Assembly (NCBI RefSeq): GCF_001885075.1
Contig: NZ_MODU01000004.1
Coordinates: 1,054,001 to 1,118,000 of the forward strand
Direction of reading: 5' to 3'
Length of the DNA stretch: 64,000 nucleotides
Source of the DNA: Alteromonas sp. V450
GTDB lineage: Bacteria > Pseudomonadota > Gammaproteobacteria > Enterobacterales > Alteromonadaceae
The translations under genes and the position numbers were made by a program. Under the pieces are notes generated by a model. That model was not told the origin of the DNA, searched no databases, and was given only the letters and a program-made list of their open reading frames with translations. This document shows positions 32,686 to 42,631 of the stretch, one piece after another (position 1 is the stretch's first letter; each line of letters begins with the position of its first letter).

Positions 32686-33339
32686 CTAAAACTTCATTTC
32701 TGTCACATTGTCCGGCACTATTAGGACGCCGTCTGTTTTTTCTTTGATTTCTTCTACGCTAACGCCTGGTGCTCGCTCTTGAAGTACAAACGCACCGTTT
32801 TCAACACTTAACACTGCTAAGTCAGTAATAATCCGGGTGATACAGTTCACACCCGTTAATGGCAATGTGCACTTGCTTAGAAGTTTTGGATTGCCGTGTT
32901 TATCGGTATGAGTCATGGTAACAATTATGTTCTTTGCGCCAGCAACGAGATCCATTGCGCCCCCCATACCCTTTACTAATTTACCGGGGATCATCCAAGA
33001 AGCAATGTTGCCAGATACATCCACTTCAAATGCGCCAAGCACGGTAAAATCAACGTGGCCACCACGGATCATCGCGAAACTTTCAGCGCTGCTAAATATA
33101 GATGCACCAGTAATTGCGGTTACGGTTTCTTTCCCCGCGTTAATCATGTCAGCGTCTATTTCGCTTTCTGTTGGGTAACGTCCCATACCCAAAAGACCGT
33201 TTTCTGATTGTAGCATTACGCTGATGTCATCTGGCACATAGTTAGCTGCAAGGGTAGGGATGCCTATACCTAAATTAACGTAATCACCATCTTTGAATTC
33301 TTGAGCTACACGCATTGCGATTTGTTCTCTGCTAAGCAT
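32686..33339 (-). CDS. scoB: 3-oxoacid CoA-transferase subunit B
   Basis: This 217-residue subunit transfers CoA between succinyl-CoA (or another donor) and a 3-oxoacid such as acetoacetate. The catalytic glutamate lies in LQSENGLLGMG (about residues 43-53), the standard active-site sequence. GIPTLAANYVPDD precedes it, and the metal-free fold motif GGAMDLVAGAKN follows near 130. It overlaps scoA by 1 base (TAATG), a translationally coupled pair. AtoA of short-chain fatty acid use is an alternative name and is not distinguished by sequence here. Confidence 0.92.
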   Translation of the reverse strand: MLSREQIAMRVAQEFKDGDYVNLGIGIPTLAANYVPDDISVMLQSENGLLGMGRYPTESEIDADMINAGKETVTAITGASIFSSAESFAMIRGGHVDFTVLGAFEVDVSGNIASWMIPGKLVKGMGGAMDLVAGAKNIIVTMTHTDKHGNPKLLSKCTLPLTGVNCITRIITDLAVLSVENGAFVLQERAPGVSVEEIKEKTDGVLIVPDNVTEMKF

Positions 33340-34046
33340 TATATTGCCTCCTTGCTAACTACACGACGTTCAATACGTTTTTCAAATGAACCCTGAATCA
33401 CCCGATTTACGTAAATGCCTGGTGTGTGAATTTCGCTGGGATCCAACTCGCCAGGCGCTACAATTTCCTCTGCTTCTACAACCGTGATTTTACCGGCTGT
33501 TGCCGCCATCGGATTAAAGTTTTGCGCCGTGTGACGATAAACGCAATTTCCAAAGGTATCTGCTTTCCAAGCCTTCACAATAGCAAAATCGCCAGTAATA
33601 GCATGTTCAAGAATGTAGGGGCGACCGTTGAATTCCTTAACTTCTTTTCCTTCTCCGACTGGCGTGCCATATCCTGTAGCTGTGTAGAATGCTGGAATGC
33701 CGGCCCCGCCAGCGCGCATTTTTTCCGCTAGCGTGCCTTGAGGTGTCAGCTCAACTTCTAATTCGCCATTGAGTAATTGTTTTTCAAACAGCGCATTTTC
33801 GCCGACATAGGAAGATATCATTTTAGCGATTTGTTTATCTTCTAACAAAAGGCCTAATCCAAAACCATCTACACCACAATTATTAGACACGACCGTCAGT
33901 TCTGATACCCCCATCTTTTTTATTTGTGCAATTAAGCCTTCGGGGATTCCACACAATCCGAAACCGCCAGCGATAACGGTCATTCCATCTGATAGACCTT
34001 CCATAGCTTCCTCATGTGATGAAACTACTTTGTTAAACCCTACCAT
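33339..34046 (-). CDS. scoA: 3-oxoacid CoA-transferase subunit A
   Basis: This 235-residue subunit pairs with the B subunit encoded immediately downstream. Family motifs include [13 protein letters not shown] (about 27-39), [14 protein letters not shown] (about 54-67) and [16 protein letters not shown] (about 113-128). The start has a good AGGAGAAG ribosome-binding site. The LysR-type gene at 34156 is divergent and is the obvious candidate regulator. The pair would feed acetoacetate from ketogenic amino acid or fatty acid breakdown into acetoacetyl-CoA. Confidence 0.92.
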   Translation of the reverse strand: MVGFNKVVSSHEEAMEGLSDGMTVIAGGFGLCGIPEGLIAQIKKMGVSELTVVSNNCGVDGFGLGLLLEDKQIAKMISSYVGENALFEKQLLNGELEVELTPQGTLAEKMRAGGAGIPAFYTATGYGTPVGEGKEVKEFNGRPYILEHAITGDFAIVKAWKADTFGNCVYRHTAQNFNPMAATAGKITVVEAEEIVAPGELDPSEIHTPGIYVNRVIQGSFEKRIERRVVSKEAI

Positions 34047-34155
34047 CTTCTTCTCCTGCTCAAATTGTTAACATAAAGTATCAGCTTTGTTTTAAATTAT
34101 GTAAAATTGAATTAATCTTATTATTAATAAATATTTTTTATTAATGGTGAATTTC

Positions 34156-35046
34156 ATGGATATTTCCTATAAGCAAGTTAAGGCTTTTGTTGAGGTCGCT
34201 AATTCTTCTACGTTTGCCGAGGCTGCGATTTGTCTTCACTTATCACAACCGGCTTTATCCACGTCTATTAAAAAACTTGAGGCGCAATTAGGTGGTAAGT
34301 TATTCGAGAGAACTACAAGGCACGTAGCTATGACGCCTGAGGGAGAAATGCTGCTTCCTAATGCGCTAAGACTATTGCGAGACTGGGAAAACACTTTTTC
34401 AGATATGAAAAATGTGTTTGCGATGTCTAAAGGGCAGCTAACGGTATGTTCAATGCCATCATTTGCAGAGTCTTTATTGCCAACACTGCTAAAACAATTC
34501 CATTTAAAAGCGCCTAATATTAATCTACGCGTTGTGGATGTTGTCATGGAACAAGTGATCCATGAAGTTCTAGCAGGCAGATGTGAGCTAGGCTTTTCGT
34601 TTGAACCAGAACGAAAAGACGGGCTAATGTTTGAACCCCTCTTTGATGATCAGTTCGTTGTTGTCGCAACGCCAGAACAGAACGCCAGATTGGGGGCACG
34701 AATAAGTTGGTCGGATTGTTTAAATTTTTCTCTAGTAATGATGAATAGGGGATCTGCGGTAAGACAATGGACGCAAGAGAAACTTCAACGCTATGGTAGT
34801 TTGAAAATCGTAGCTGAGACCGGCCAACTTGCTACCCTAGGAAAGTTGATCAAAAGCGGTTTAGGCCTATCCATAATGCCTTCAATATGTTCAAAACAAA
34901 TGCAGGATCTTGGTCTTGTGGTGCGAAAAATAGATGACAATCCGCTTTCAAAACGCATAGGGCTAATAACAAATTCAAGGAAAGGTTTGTCGGTTCCCGC
35001 TCAACAATTATGGAATTTAGCGATTGATGAATACAAAACTAATTAA
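34156..35046 (+). CDS. LysR-family transcriptional regulator
   Basis: This 296-residue regulator has an N-terminal winged helix-turn-helix (about 1-60) containing FAEAAICLHLSQPALSTSIKK, here in parts AEAAICLHLSQPALS and TSIKKLEAQLGGKLFER, and a C-terminal effector-binding domain. It is divergent from scoAB, so it probably controls that operon in response to a related acid or CoA ester. The frame is open from an ATG at 34144, but the ATG at 34156 is preceded by GGTGA at good spacing and gives the usual LysR N-terminus MDISYKQVKAF. The effector is unknown. Confidence 0.87.
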   Translation: MDISYKQVKAFVEVANSSTFAEAAICLHLSQPALSTSIKKLEAQLGGKLFERTTRHVAMTPEGEMLLPNALRLLRDWENTFSDMKNVFAMSKGQLTVCSMPSFAESLLPTLLKQFHLKAPNINLRVVDVVMEQVIHEVLAGRCELGFSFEPERKDGLMFEPLFDDQFVVVATPEQNARLGARISWSDCLNFSLVMMNRGSAVRQWTQEKLQRYGSLKIVAETGQLATLGKLIKSGLGLSIMPSICSKQMQDLGLVVRKIDDNPLSKRIGLITNSRKGLSVPAQQLWNLAIDEYKTN

Positions 35047-35055
35047 CGCAAGTCG

Positions 35056-35907
35056 CTATTTATCCTTGAGCATTGCGCGCTCAAACCAATAATGCTTGTA
35101 GAATTCTATTGCGCGGATAATGTCACCGTTCTCTGATTTTTGTGCCAACTTCTCGCTGAAAGCATCAACTAAATGGGCGCATGTTGAACGCTTACTAAAA
35201 CCGTGGTGAATTTGAGCATTGTTTATTTCTAATGCAATCTTAAACTTGTCAATCTGCTGTGTGCTGTTTAAATAGGCGAGGGCGGTTTGTTTTCCGGTTA
35301 CAAAGTAATCTACACGCTCTAGCTCTAACATTCTGAAGTTTTCAGCCAAACCGATAACTTCAACAACGTTGTTTTCGACGAGAAAGCTGTCAATGATGTT
35401 TCCGTGCTTGTCACCAGCGTTTATTGAAACAGCCAAGCCCTTAAGGTCGGCAAGTTCATCAACGTCACCTAAAACTGAAGAATTTAAACTAAAGACAGCA
35501 ATTGGGTTGTCATAAAACGGCGTAGGAGTAAACGTCAAAAACCGCTGCCTTTCTTCGGATATTTTTAGCGCAGGAATAAGGTCGATATTGCCCGACTCAG
35601 CTTGATGAAGTACCCGTTTCCAAGGCCCAACGTAATGCGTTGTCCACTTTATATCTAGTTCATCTAAGATCTTTGTAGTAATTTCGATAGATGCCCCCAC
35701 TAGTTTGCCATCTTGTACCCAATGAAAAGGGGGATAGTTGGGGTGTGCCGATATTCTTACTTGTTCACATTGCAAGTCGCCAGCGAAAACATTAGTTGGT
35801 AATACTACGCAAGAAATAAAATTTAACATCATCGCTGTGAAGGCTAGCCGAAGCTGAGAACAACATAGTTGAAGCCTTGTTTGCCAAAACAACAATGGCT
35901 TTACCAT
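35056..35907 (-). CDS. periplasmic solute-binding protein, family 3-like
   Basis: This 283-residue protein has a signal peptide (hydrophobic about 21-38, cleaved near FAG) and a family 3 solute-binding domain. Typical segments are NYPPFHWVQDGKLVGASIEI and WKRVLHQAESGNIDLIPA. No ABC permease or ATPase gene is nearby. Its ATG overlaps the stop of the upstream coiled-coil gene (7 bases shared), and that gene follows a histidine kinase gene. The protein may therefore be a ligand sensor rather than a transporter component, which is inference. Confidence 0.85.
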   Translation of the reverse strand: MVKPLLFWQTRLQLCCSQLRLAFTAMMLNFISCVVLPTNVFAGDLQCEQVRISAHPNYPPFHWVQDGKLVGASIEITTKILDELDIKWTTHYVGPWKRVLHQAESGNIDLIPALKISEERQRFLTFTPTPFYDNPIAVFSLNSSVLGDVDELADLKGLAVSINAGDKHGNIIDSFLVENNVVEVIGLAENFRMLELERVDYFVTGKQTALAYLNSTQQIDKFKIALEINNAQIHHGFSKRSTCAHLVDAFSEKLAQKSENGDIIRAIEFYKHYWFERAMLKDK

Positions 35908-36671
35908 TTCTTTTTGGGAGCAAACAATTCGTCCAATTCATCGCGTTCTTCTTCCTGCTTTTTGGCGCGATCTTTCTCGTTAACACTTTTAAGGTTGCTT
36001 TGTATTTCCTGAAGCCACTCGTTCAAATTCGCCAAACGCGACGCAGAGTATTCATCTTGAGGGCTTTGATTTTCAAGTGCCGCTTTTGCTTTCTCAAAAT
36101 ACTGCCTTGCTGAACCATACATGTTTGTCTGAAGGGCGGCACGGCCACGTTTTATTAAAGTCTCAACATTTACTTTTACCTGTAAACGCTCTAGCTGCTT
36201 GTCTTCATCCATAAAAACTTTTGAATCAATATGACCTTTACTGTGTTCAGAGCGCAATATTATTCTGAGTTTTTTCACTGCTTGAATGTATTGGATGATC
36301 ATTTTATCGTTTTCAGGGAGTGAAAAGTCGGTGCGTGCCGGTGAAGTATCTGATAGCGCCGTAGCCGCGGCCTGTTCGCTGCTTGAAATGCGTTGTTTTA
36401 GGTCTGCTGAACCTGCGATGTCGTGCATTGATTTAAGTGCTTGAAGTGCGCGATTATGGAGAATGCCTACCAAGCGTGAGGATACAGGCATATTAGCTGT
36501 AGCAGCAATGACGTTTTCGGTTTCATCAATAATATTACGAAGTTTAGCTTGTTCCGCTCTGCGCTCGGCCTCTTGCTTTCTTCGGTGTTGCTGAATGGCG
36601 TTGATAAAGATCGCGGCTATCAACAAAACAACAATCGAAATTATAATAATCACGTACATGCGTGGTTCCAT
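35901..36671 (-). CDS. unrecognised membrane-anchored helical protein
   Basis: This 256-residue protein has one N-terminal transmembrane segment (about 5-27, VIIIISIVVLLIAAIF), then a charged coiled coil and an all-helical cytoplasmic body. Around 170-210 a TPR-like helix pair is visible (AALQTNMYGSARQYFEKAKAAL). The C-terminus is very charged and ends DELDELFAPKKKW. I recognise no functional domain. It lies between a histidine kinase gene (65-base gap) and the solute-binding gene (overlap), so it could link the two across the membrane. Confidence 0.7.
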   Translation of the reverse strand: MEPRMYVIIIISIVVLLIAAIFINAIQQHRRKQEAERRAEQAKLRNIIDETENVIAATANMPVSSRLVGILHNRALQALKSMHDIAGSADLKQRISSSEQAAATALSDTSPARTDFSLPENDKMIIQYIQAVKKLRIILRSEHSKGHIDSKVFMDEDKQLERLQVKVNVETLIKRGRAALQTNMYGSARQYFEKAKAALENQSPQDEYSASRLANLNEWLQEIQSNLKSVNEKDRAKKQEEERDELDELFAPKKKW

Positions 36672-36736
36672 TTACTCTAAGTGCTTTACATGTTTAGCGT
36701 TTATATTAATCGCTAACCACCAATAGTATCTCAATA

Positions 36737-37447
36737 TTACGGTATTTTTACTTCAAATACACTTCCACCAAGGCTTCCCCCATTAGAAAGCGCGATATCG
36801 CCTGCATTATCACCCTGACTGTGCGCACGAGCGATTAGTTTTGCAAAAAATAAACCAAGACCGGTACGTCCCTGGCTTAACTCAAACTCCGCCAGCGCTT
36901 CATGACTTTTTTCAAGCATTGAGTCAGGATAACCATGTCCGTCGTCTTCAACTTTTATTGTCAGAAAACCGTTTTCGTTAATTGCACTTACGTTGATAGT
37001 AGATGTTCCATACCGCATAGCATTGATAATGACATCATTCAAAAGCAAAAAGAATAATTCACTATCTAGATACCAAGCCAGGTCTTCATCAGCACTGATA
37101 TTAACGGTAATGTTTTTTTCTTTTACATACAGCGTATTTGAGCCGACAACATCTTCAAGCAAATCTTTAACGAAACATTCATCTACGGTAATAGGTAGGC
37201 TTTCTAATTCTGCTCGATACAAAGACAATATTTGAACTAAATTGGTATTTAACCGAGATGCTTCATAGTGAACATTCGAGACCTGCTTACGCGCAACGGC
37301 ATTTTTTTCGTCAAGGCTTTCGCTCAGTGCTTCTATAGATTGAATCAGCAGAAAAAGAGAATTTTTCATATCGTGTACCGCGGCGGCTAACACAGATGAA
37401 AAATCAATTGGCGATGATAAATTACTTTCTTTTTTGTTCACGATCAT
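36737..37447 (-). CDS. soluble sensor histidine kinase
   Basis: This 236-residue kinase has no transmembrane segment. The phosphoacceptor is in AAVHDMKNSLFLLIQS (about residues 16-31, HDMKN form), followed by a short dimerisation helix. The ATPase lobe shows NDVIINAMRYG (N box), VEDDGHGYP and GRTGLGLFFAK. No response regulator is adjacent. The HDMKN-type kinases of marine gammaproteobacteria can pair with REC-TPR proteins, as I recall, so the two REC-TPR proteins in this window are possible partners. It heads a three-gene cluster with the coiled-coil and solute-binding genes. Confidence 0.85.
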   Translation of the reverse strand: MIVNKKESNLSSPIDFSSVLAAAVHDMKNSLFLLIQSIEALSESLDEKNAVARKQVSNVHYEASRLNTNLVQILSLYRAELESLPITVDECFVKDLLEDVVGSNTLYVKEKNITVNISADEDLAWYLDSELFFLLLNDVIINAMRYGTSTINVSAINENGFLTIKVEDDGHGYPDSMLEKSHEALAEFELSQGRTGLGLFFAKLIARAHSQGDNAGDIALSNGGSLGGSVFEVKIP

Positions 37448-37719
37448 TTTTGTCGTTCGCTAAACTTCTCCTGCATACTGTAGTCACAATCCAATGAAAT
37501 TGGAATATAAAGTACAGCGTTACGCATAAATCTAAAAAAATGCATTAAAAAAAGAGAGCTGTCTTCTGTTATGTCACTTACTTCTTACTTTTTTGAAATT
37601 TTTAGTCTCGTAGTGCGTTATACCAATTAGTCACAAATAAGTAATAGATACTGGTAAATATTGATGGTTTTGGTTATAACGAGGGGATATATTGCTATTC
37701 ACGTTGTTCAATGGTGTAA

Positions 37720-38697
<978 letters not shown>

Positions 38698-38720
38698 TCA
38701 TTCATAAGCGGAATTTCGTT

Positions 38721-38746
38721 AAAAAGGGGCTGATGCCCCTTTTTTG
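38721..38746 (+). terminator. intrinsic terminator after cysB
   Basis: AAAAAGGGGC (38721-38730) and GCCCCTTTTT (38735-38744) form a 10-base stem around TGAT, followed by TTG. It lies 24 bases after the stop and may work in both directions, serving sdaA as well. Confidence 0.9.
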
Positions 38747-38775
38747 TTGTGCCTTACATGCGCTTTCGGTTGGTA

Positions 38776-40149
38776 TTAACATTCGATGATATTTACCGCG
38801 AGGCCGCCACGCGCAGTCTCTTTATATTTCGTTTTCATATCATTACCGGTATCGCGCATGGTTTTTATTACTTTATCTAACGAAACTTTATGCTCTCCGG
38901 TACCTCGTAACGCGAGACGCGATGCGTTTATAGCTTTTATTGCCCCCATCGCATTTCGTTCAATACAGGGTACCTGTACGAGCCCACCAACAGGGTCGCA
39001 CGTTAACCCTAGGTTGTGCTCCATACCAATTTCCGCGGCATTTTCTACCGAGGCAGCTGTGCCTCCCATTATTTCCGCTAGCGCACCAGCAGCCATTGAA
39101 CAAGCTACACCCACTTCTCCCTGGCAACCTACCTCAGCGCCTGATATAGACGCATTCTCTTTATAAAGAATGCCGATAGCTCCGGCAGTAAGAAGGAAGC
39201 GACTCGCCACCTCTTCATCGACAGGTCTTATAAACTTATCAACGTACTGTAGTACTGCGGGGATAATACCTGCTGCACCATTTGTTGGTGCAGTTACAAC
39301 ACGACCGCCAGCGGCATTTTCTTCATTAACGGCGAGGGCGAATAAATTTACCCAATCCATAGTTTGCATTGGATCATTTGTATGTTCGGTTTGTAAACGT
39401 CGATAAAGACCAGGTGCGCGACGCACTACCTTCAAACCGCCTGGCAATATTCCTTCGCTATCTATACCACGCTGTATACAGGCTTTCATTACCAGCCATA
39501 TATTGTGAAGCTGTTGCTTTACTTCAAGTTTAGGCTTAAAGGTAGCTTCATTACGCAACATTAACGAGCTAATACTAAGGCCATTGTTTTTACACAGCGC
39601 TAATAATTCGCCAGCGGTTTTGAAAGGAAAGGGTACCGACGCTTGAAGGCTCGCAGCGTGTGCTTTCGTTGCATCAAATTCTTCATCTTTGATTATAAAG
39701 CCGCCGCCTATGCTGTAGTAGGTTTGCTCTTTAACTAGGGCATCTTTTGAATAAGCATAAAACGTTAGCGCATTAGCATGTTTTGGTAACGATTTACGAC
39801 GATGAAAAACAATGGCATTTTTGTTGGGAAAGCGTACGGGTTTTTGGCCATTAAGAGCCAGTTTTTCGGTGTTACGTATTTCTTCGAGTCTGCTTTCAAT
39901 GCTGTCAACATCGATGCCATCGGGTAATTCACCTAAAAGACCAAGGATCACTGCTTTACCCGTTCCATGCCCAATTCCGGTTTGCCCGAGCGAACCGAAC
40001 AGTTCAACTTTCACACTATCTACCGTATCAAAAAGCGCAGCGTCTTGCGCCAGTTCTGAAACGAACTCAGCGCCCGCTTTCATTGGACCTACAGTATGCG
40101 AACTCGATGGGCCAATGCCCACGCTGAACATATCAAATACACTGATCAT
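38776..40149 (-). CDS. sdaA: L-serine ammonia-lyase, iron-sulfur type
   Basis: This 457-residue enzyme deaminates L-serine to pyruvate and ammonia using a 4Fe-4S cluster. The N-terminal [19 protein letters not shown] is the signature of the single-chain form, and conserved cysteines appear in [14 protein letters not shown] and [15 protein letters not shown]. The length matches E. coli SdaA/SdaB. It is monocistronic and converges on cysB. A physiological link with CysB (serine is the cysteine precursor) is possible but not shown. Confidence 0.95.
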   Translation of the reverse strand: MISVFDMFSVGIGPSSSHTVGPMKAGAEFVSELAQDAALFDTVDSVKVELFGSLGQTGIGHGTGKAVILGLLGELPDGIDVDSIESRLEEIRNTEKLALNGQKPVRFPNKNAIVFHRRKSLPKHANALTFYAYSKDALVKEQTYYSIGGGFIIKDEEFDATKAHAASLQASVPFPFKTAGELLALCKNNGLSISSLMLRNEATFKPKLEVKQQLHNIWLVMKACIQRGIDSEGILPGGLKVVRRAPGLYRRLQTEHTNDPMQTMDWVNLFALAVNEENAAGGRVVTAPTNGAAGIIPAVLQYVDKFIRPVDEEVASRFLLTAGAIGILYKENASISGAEVGCQGEVGVACSMAAGALAEIMGGTAASVENAAEIGMEHNLGLTCDPVGGLVQVPCIERNAMGAIKAINASRLALRGTGEHKVSLDKVIKTMRDTGNDMKTKYKETARGGLAVNIIEC

Positions 40150-40334
40150 AAACTATCAAAATTAAAACAAAGTAATGCAGGGATCATGCATCCGCTAAAC
40201 AAAAACCACAATACAGAAAAGCTAATATCAAGATTAGTTTTGCTAATACACTGTAAAGTTTAATTTATAGCGCAATGGATTCATGAAGACTCAGTGTTTA
40301 TCAATATCTGCAAGCCTCTACAAAGTATGCTGAT

Positions 40335-40907
40335 TCAAGGGTGAACATGATGTGAAAGGTTACGCAGCATAGCGGCGGTTGCGCCCCAAATCATATGGTG
40401 TTTCCAAGGAATGAAATATATAGGAAACGAAGTTTTTCCACGGTTTGTGGTATGCACTAAGTGATTTTTTCTGTCTAGAACGTGAGATAATGGCACTTCA
40501 AACGCATTTTCCACTTCATTTTTATCTATAACTGGAGTGAAATTAGGGTTCACGAATCCGACTACAGGCGCTATCTCATAACCACTTATTGTACGGTACT
40601 TGGGCAGCATTCCCACAACTTCGACGTGAGAAGAAGGAAGTCCAACTTCTTCTTGTGCTTCACGCAGCGCAGTGTCAAAAAAGGAATTATCGGTGTTATC
40701 GACAGCACCGCCCGGAAAACTAATTTGTCCGGGATGATGCTTGAGATGGTGCGCGCGCTCGGTAAGCAATAATTTCAACGAATTCCCATAGTCAATGAGA
40801 GGTATTAGCACTGCCGCCGGCCTCCCTTTTTTTCTCAAAGGAAAATCAGGTTCTGTATAGGGCTGCCTCAAATGGTGAAATTGCGATAGAAATTCGTTTT
40901 TGGTCAT
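40335..40907 (-). CDS. nudL: NUDIX hydrolase, coenzyme A pyrophosphatase-like
   Basis: This 190-residue NUDIX hydrolase resembles NudL/YeaB CoA pyrophosphatases. The NUDIX box region runs from GGAVDNTDNSFFDTALREAQ to EEVGL, with the REAQEEVG core at about 86-93. The CoA-type extension HHPGQISFPGG precedes it, and LLTERAHHLKHH lies near residue 50. It would cleave CoA or its derivatives to phosphopantetheine and 3-prime,5-prime-ADP. It starts 52 bases downstream of the pabB stop, so it is probably cotranscribed with pabB. Confidence 0.88.
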   Translation of the reverse strand: MTKNEFLSQFHHLRQPYTEPDFPLRKKGRPAAVLIPLIDYGNSLKLLLTERAHHLKHHPGQISFPGGAVDNTDNSFFDTALREAQEEVGLPSSHVEVVGMLPKYRTISGYEIAPVVGFVNPNFTPVIDKNEVENAFEVPLSHVLDRKNHLVHTTNRGKTSFPIYFIPWKHHMIWGATAAMLRNLSHHVHP

Positions 40908-40958
40908 AAAAATTTAGCACACTCAATACTTGCATTTTTTATCTGAGATTACTCACTA

Positions 40959-42392
40959 TTAACTCATAGATTCAAGTACGGGCAGTATTTTAGATACCTT
41001 GTCTAGTGTCTCTTGATACTCTTCACTTGGCACTGAATCTAATACAATACCACCGCCAGCCCAGCAATATAGGGTGTTATTTTCAGCTAATACCGTTCGA
41101 ATACAGATGCTTGAGTCCATATCTTCACGATACCCCATATAAAAAATACTGCCGCAATAAATATGTCTACGATGAGGTTCAAGTTCATCAATTACTTCCA
41201 TCGCACGTATTTTCGGAGCGCCAGTAATAGAGCCTCCCGGAAATGCCGACGCTAAAAGATCTAACGGTGTTGACGTTTCTTTTAATTCGCCCGTTACCGT
41301 ACTTACTAAATGGTGTACTGCTTCATAACTTTCAAGTGCAAACAAGGCGGGCACGTTAACAGAGTGAGGTTTGCAATGTTTTGATATGTCATTGCGCAGC
41401 AAATCAACAATCATTAAGTTTTCAGCCCTATCTTTGTCTGCACTGAGCAAACTCTTTGCACTTTCTATGTCCTTCTTTGTATCTATAAAGCGCGGGCGCG
41501 TGCCCTTTATTGGCTTTGTCTCTACTACGCCGTTTTTCACACGTAAGAAACGCTCGGGCGAAATAGAGGCAATACACCCTTGGGGTAGATTGAAGTACGC
41601 AGAAAATGGTGCTTGGTTTTGGTTCCGTAACTCGTTGTAGCCATGCCAGAGGTTTCCTTTAAATTCAGCGCTAAATCTCTGGGCCATGTTTACTTGATAA
41701 CAATCTCCAGCATACAGGTAGTCATGTATTTTACCCAAGCGTGCTTCATATTCTGTTTTTGTTAGGTTCGATTTAAAGGGGGAAGTAAGTTTGAAGTCCG
41801 ATGTTGAATCATCGCTGTTATACGAAGGTAAAACATGATGTATGGGTTTGTTATCGGCGGAGCAATAGTAAATGATGCCTGTTTGAGTATCTTCGATAAG
41901 CGAATTCAAATAAAGACCAACAGCAAAATCTGGAGTGGTGTAATCGTTTTTGGCTATGCTAGGCAATGTTTCATAGAAACGTCCCGTATCGTAACCCGCC
42001 ATTCCTGCGACACCCACCACAAACGGTAAATGTGCAGTATCAAACTCGGCATGCAAATTAATCGATTGTACTTTCACATGTAAATAATTTTGAACCGCCT
42101 CAAATGGCGCTAGATTTAGCTGTTGGCGAGTAGCAGTACGCAAGTCATGTAGCTCTACGCTTTTTCCTTTAGCTTCAACTACGGCGTCAGGTGAAAAGGC
42201 GATAATGTTAAAGCGGCCTTCGCTTTTTGATGACCCCGCCGTATCTAATAATAACGCGTAGGGTTGGGCTGAAATTCGTCGGAATAATATATTAAAGGTA
42301 GAACTACCATCACAGACTAAACCTAATTGGTCAGCTAACTCTTTTTCAGTGAAACGTGAAACATGAACGTGAATAGTATCTGCGTGTGACAT
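40959..42392 (-). CDS. pabB: aminodeoxychorismate synthase component I
   Basis: This 477-residue enzyme makes 4-amino-4-deoxychorismate from chorismate for folate synthesis, using ammonia from a PabA-type amidotransferase that is not encoded here. The decisive motif is PIKGTRPR, whose lysine is typical of PabB, whereas anthranilate synthase has PIAGT. Other chorismate-enzyme segments are ISPERFLRV, DLLRNDISKHC and GGSITGAPKIRAMEVID. It precedes nudL in the same direction, and fumA is divergent. Confidence 0.93.
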   Translation of the reverse strand: MSHADTIHVHVSRFTEKELADQLGLVCDGSSTFNILFRRISAQPYALLLDTAGSSKSEGRFNIIAFSPDAVVEAKGKSVELHDLRTATRQQLNLAPFEAVQNYLHVKVQSINLHAEFDTAHLPFVVGVAGMAGYDTGRFYETLPSIAKNDYTTPDFAVGLYLNSLIEDTQTGIIYYCSADNKPIHHVLPSYNSDDSTSDFKLTSPFKSNLTKTEYEARLGKIHDYLYAGDCYQVNMAQRFSAEFKGNLWHGYNELRNQNQAPFSAYFNLPQGCIASISPERFLRVKNGVVETKPIKGTRPRFIDTKKDIESAKSLLSADKDRAENLMIVDLLRNDISKHCKPHSVNVPALFALESYEAVHHLVSTVTGELKETSTPLDLLASAFPGGSITGAPKIRAMEVIDELEPHRRHIYCGSIFYMGYREDMDSSICIRTVLAENNTLYCWAGGGIVLDSVPSEEYQETLDKVSKILPVLESMS

Positions 42393-42631
42393 AAGTGTTT
42401 TCTGTACTTCTTTTTTTACGAGGCGTTTTTAGCGTAAACGCTGCACTAAACGACTTTTTAATTCTATCTGGCGCATATTCGTGCTTTACCGCGTATATTT
42501 CGTATAGTTTTCAAAAATAACTGGAATTGCCACTTAGCCCATTGTTTTACATGGTGCGATGTGGATAGATGCGCTAGTATACGCTTTTTTAGTTAGCTAA
42601 GACCACGAAAGCCAAATAAAAAGAGGATGTC

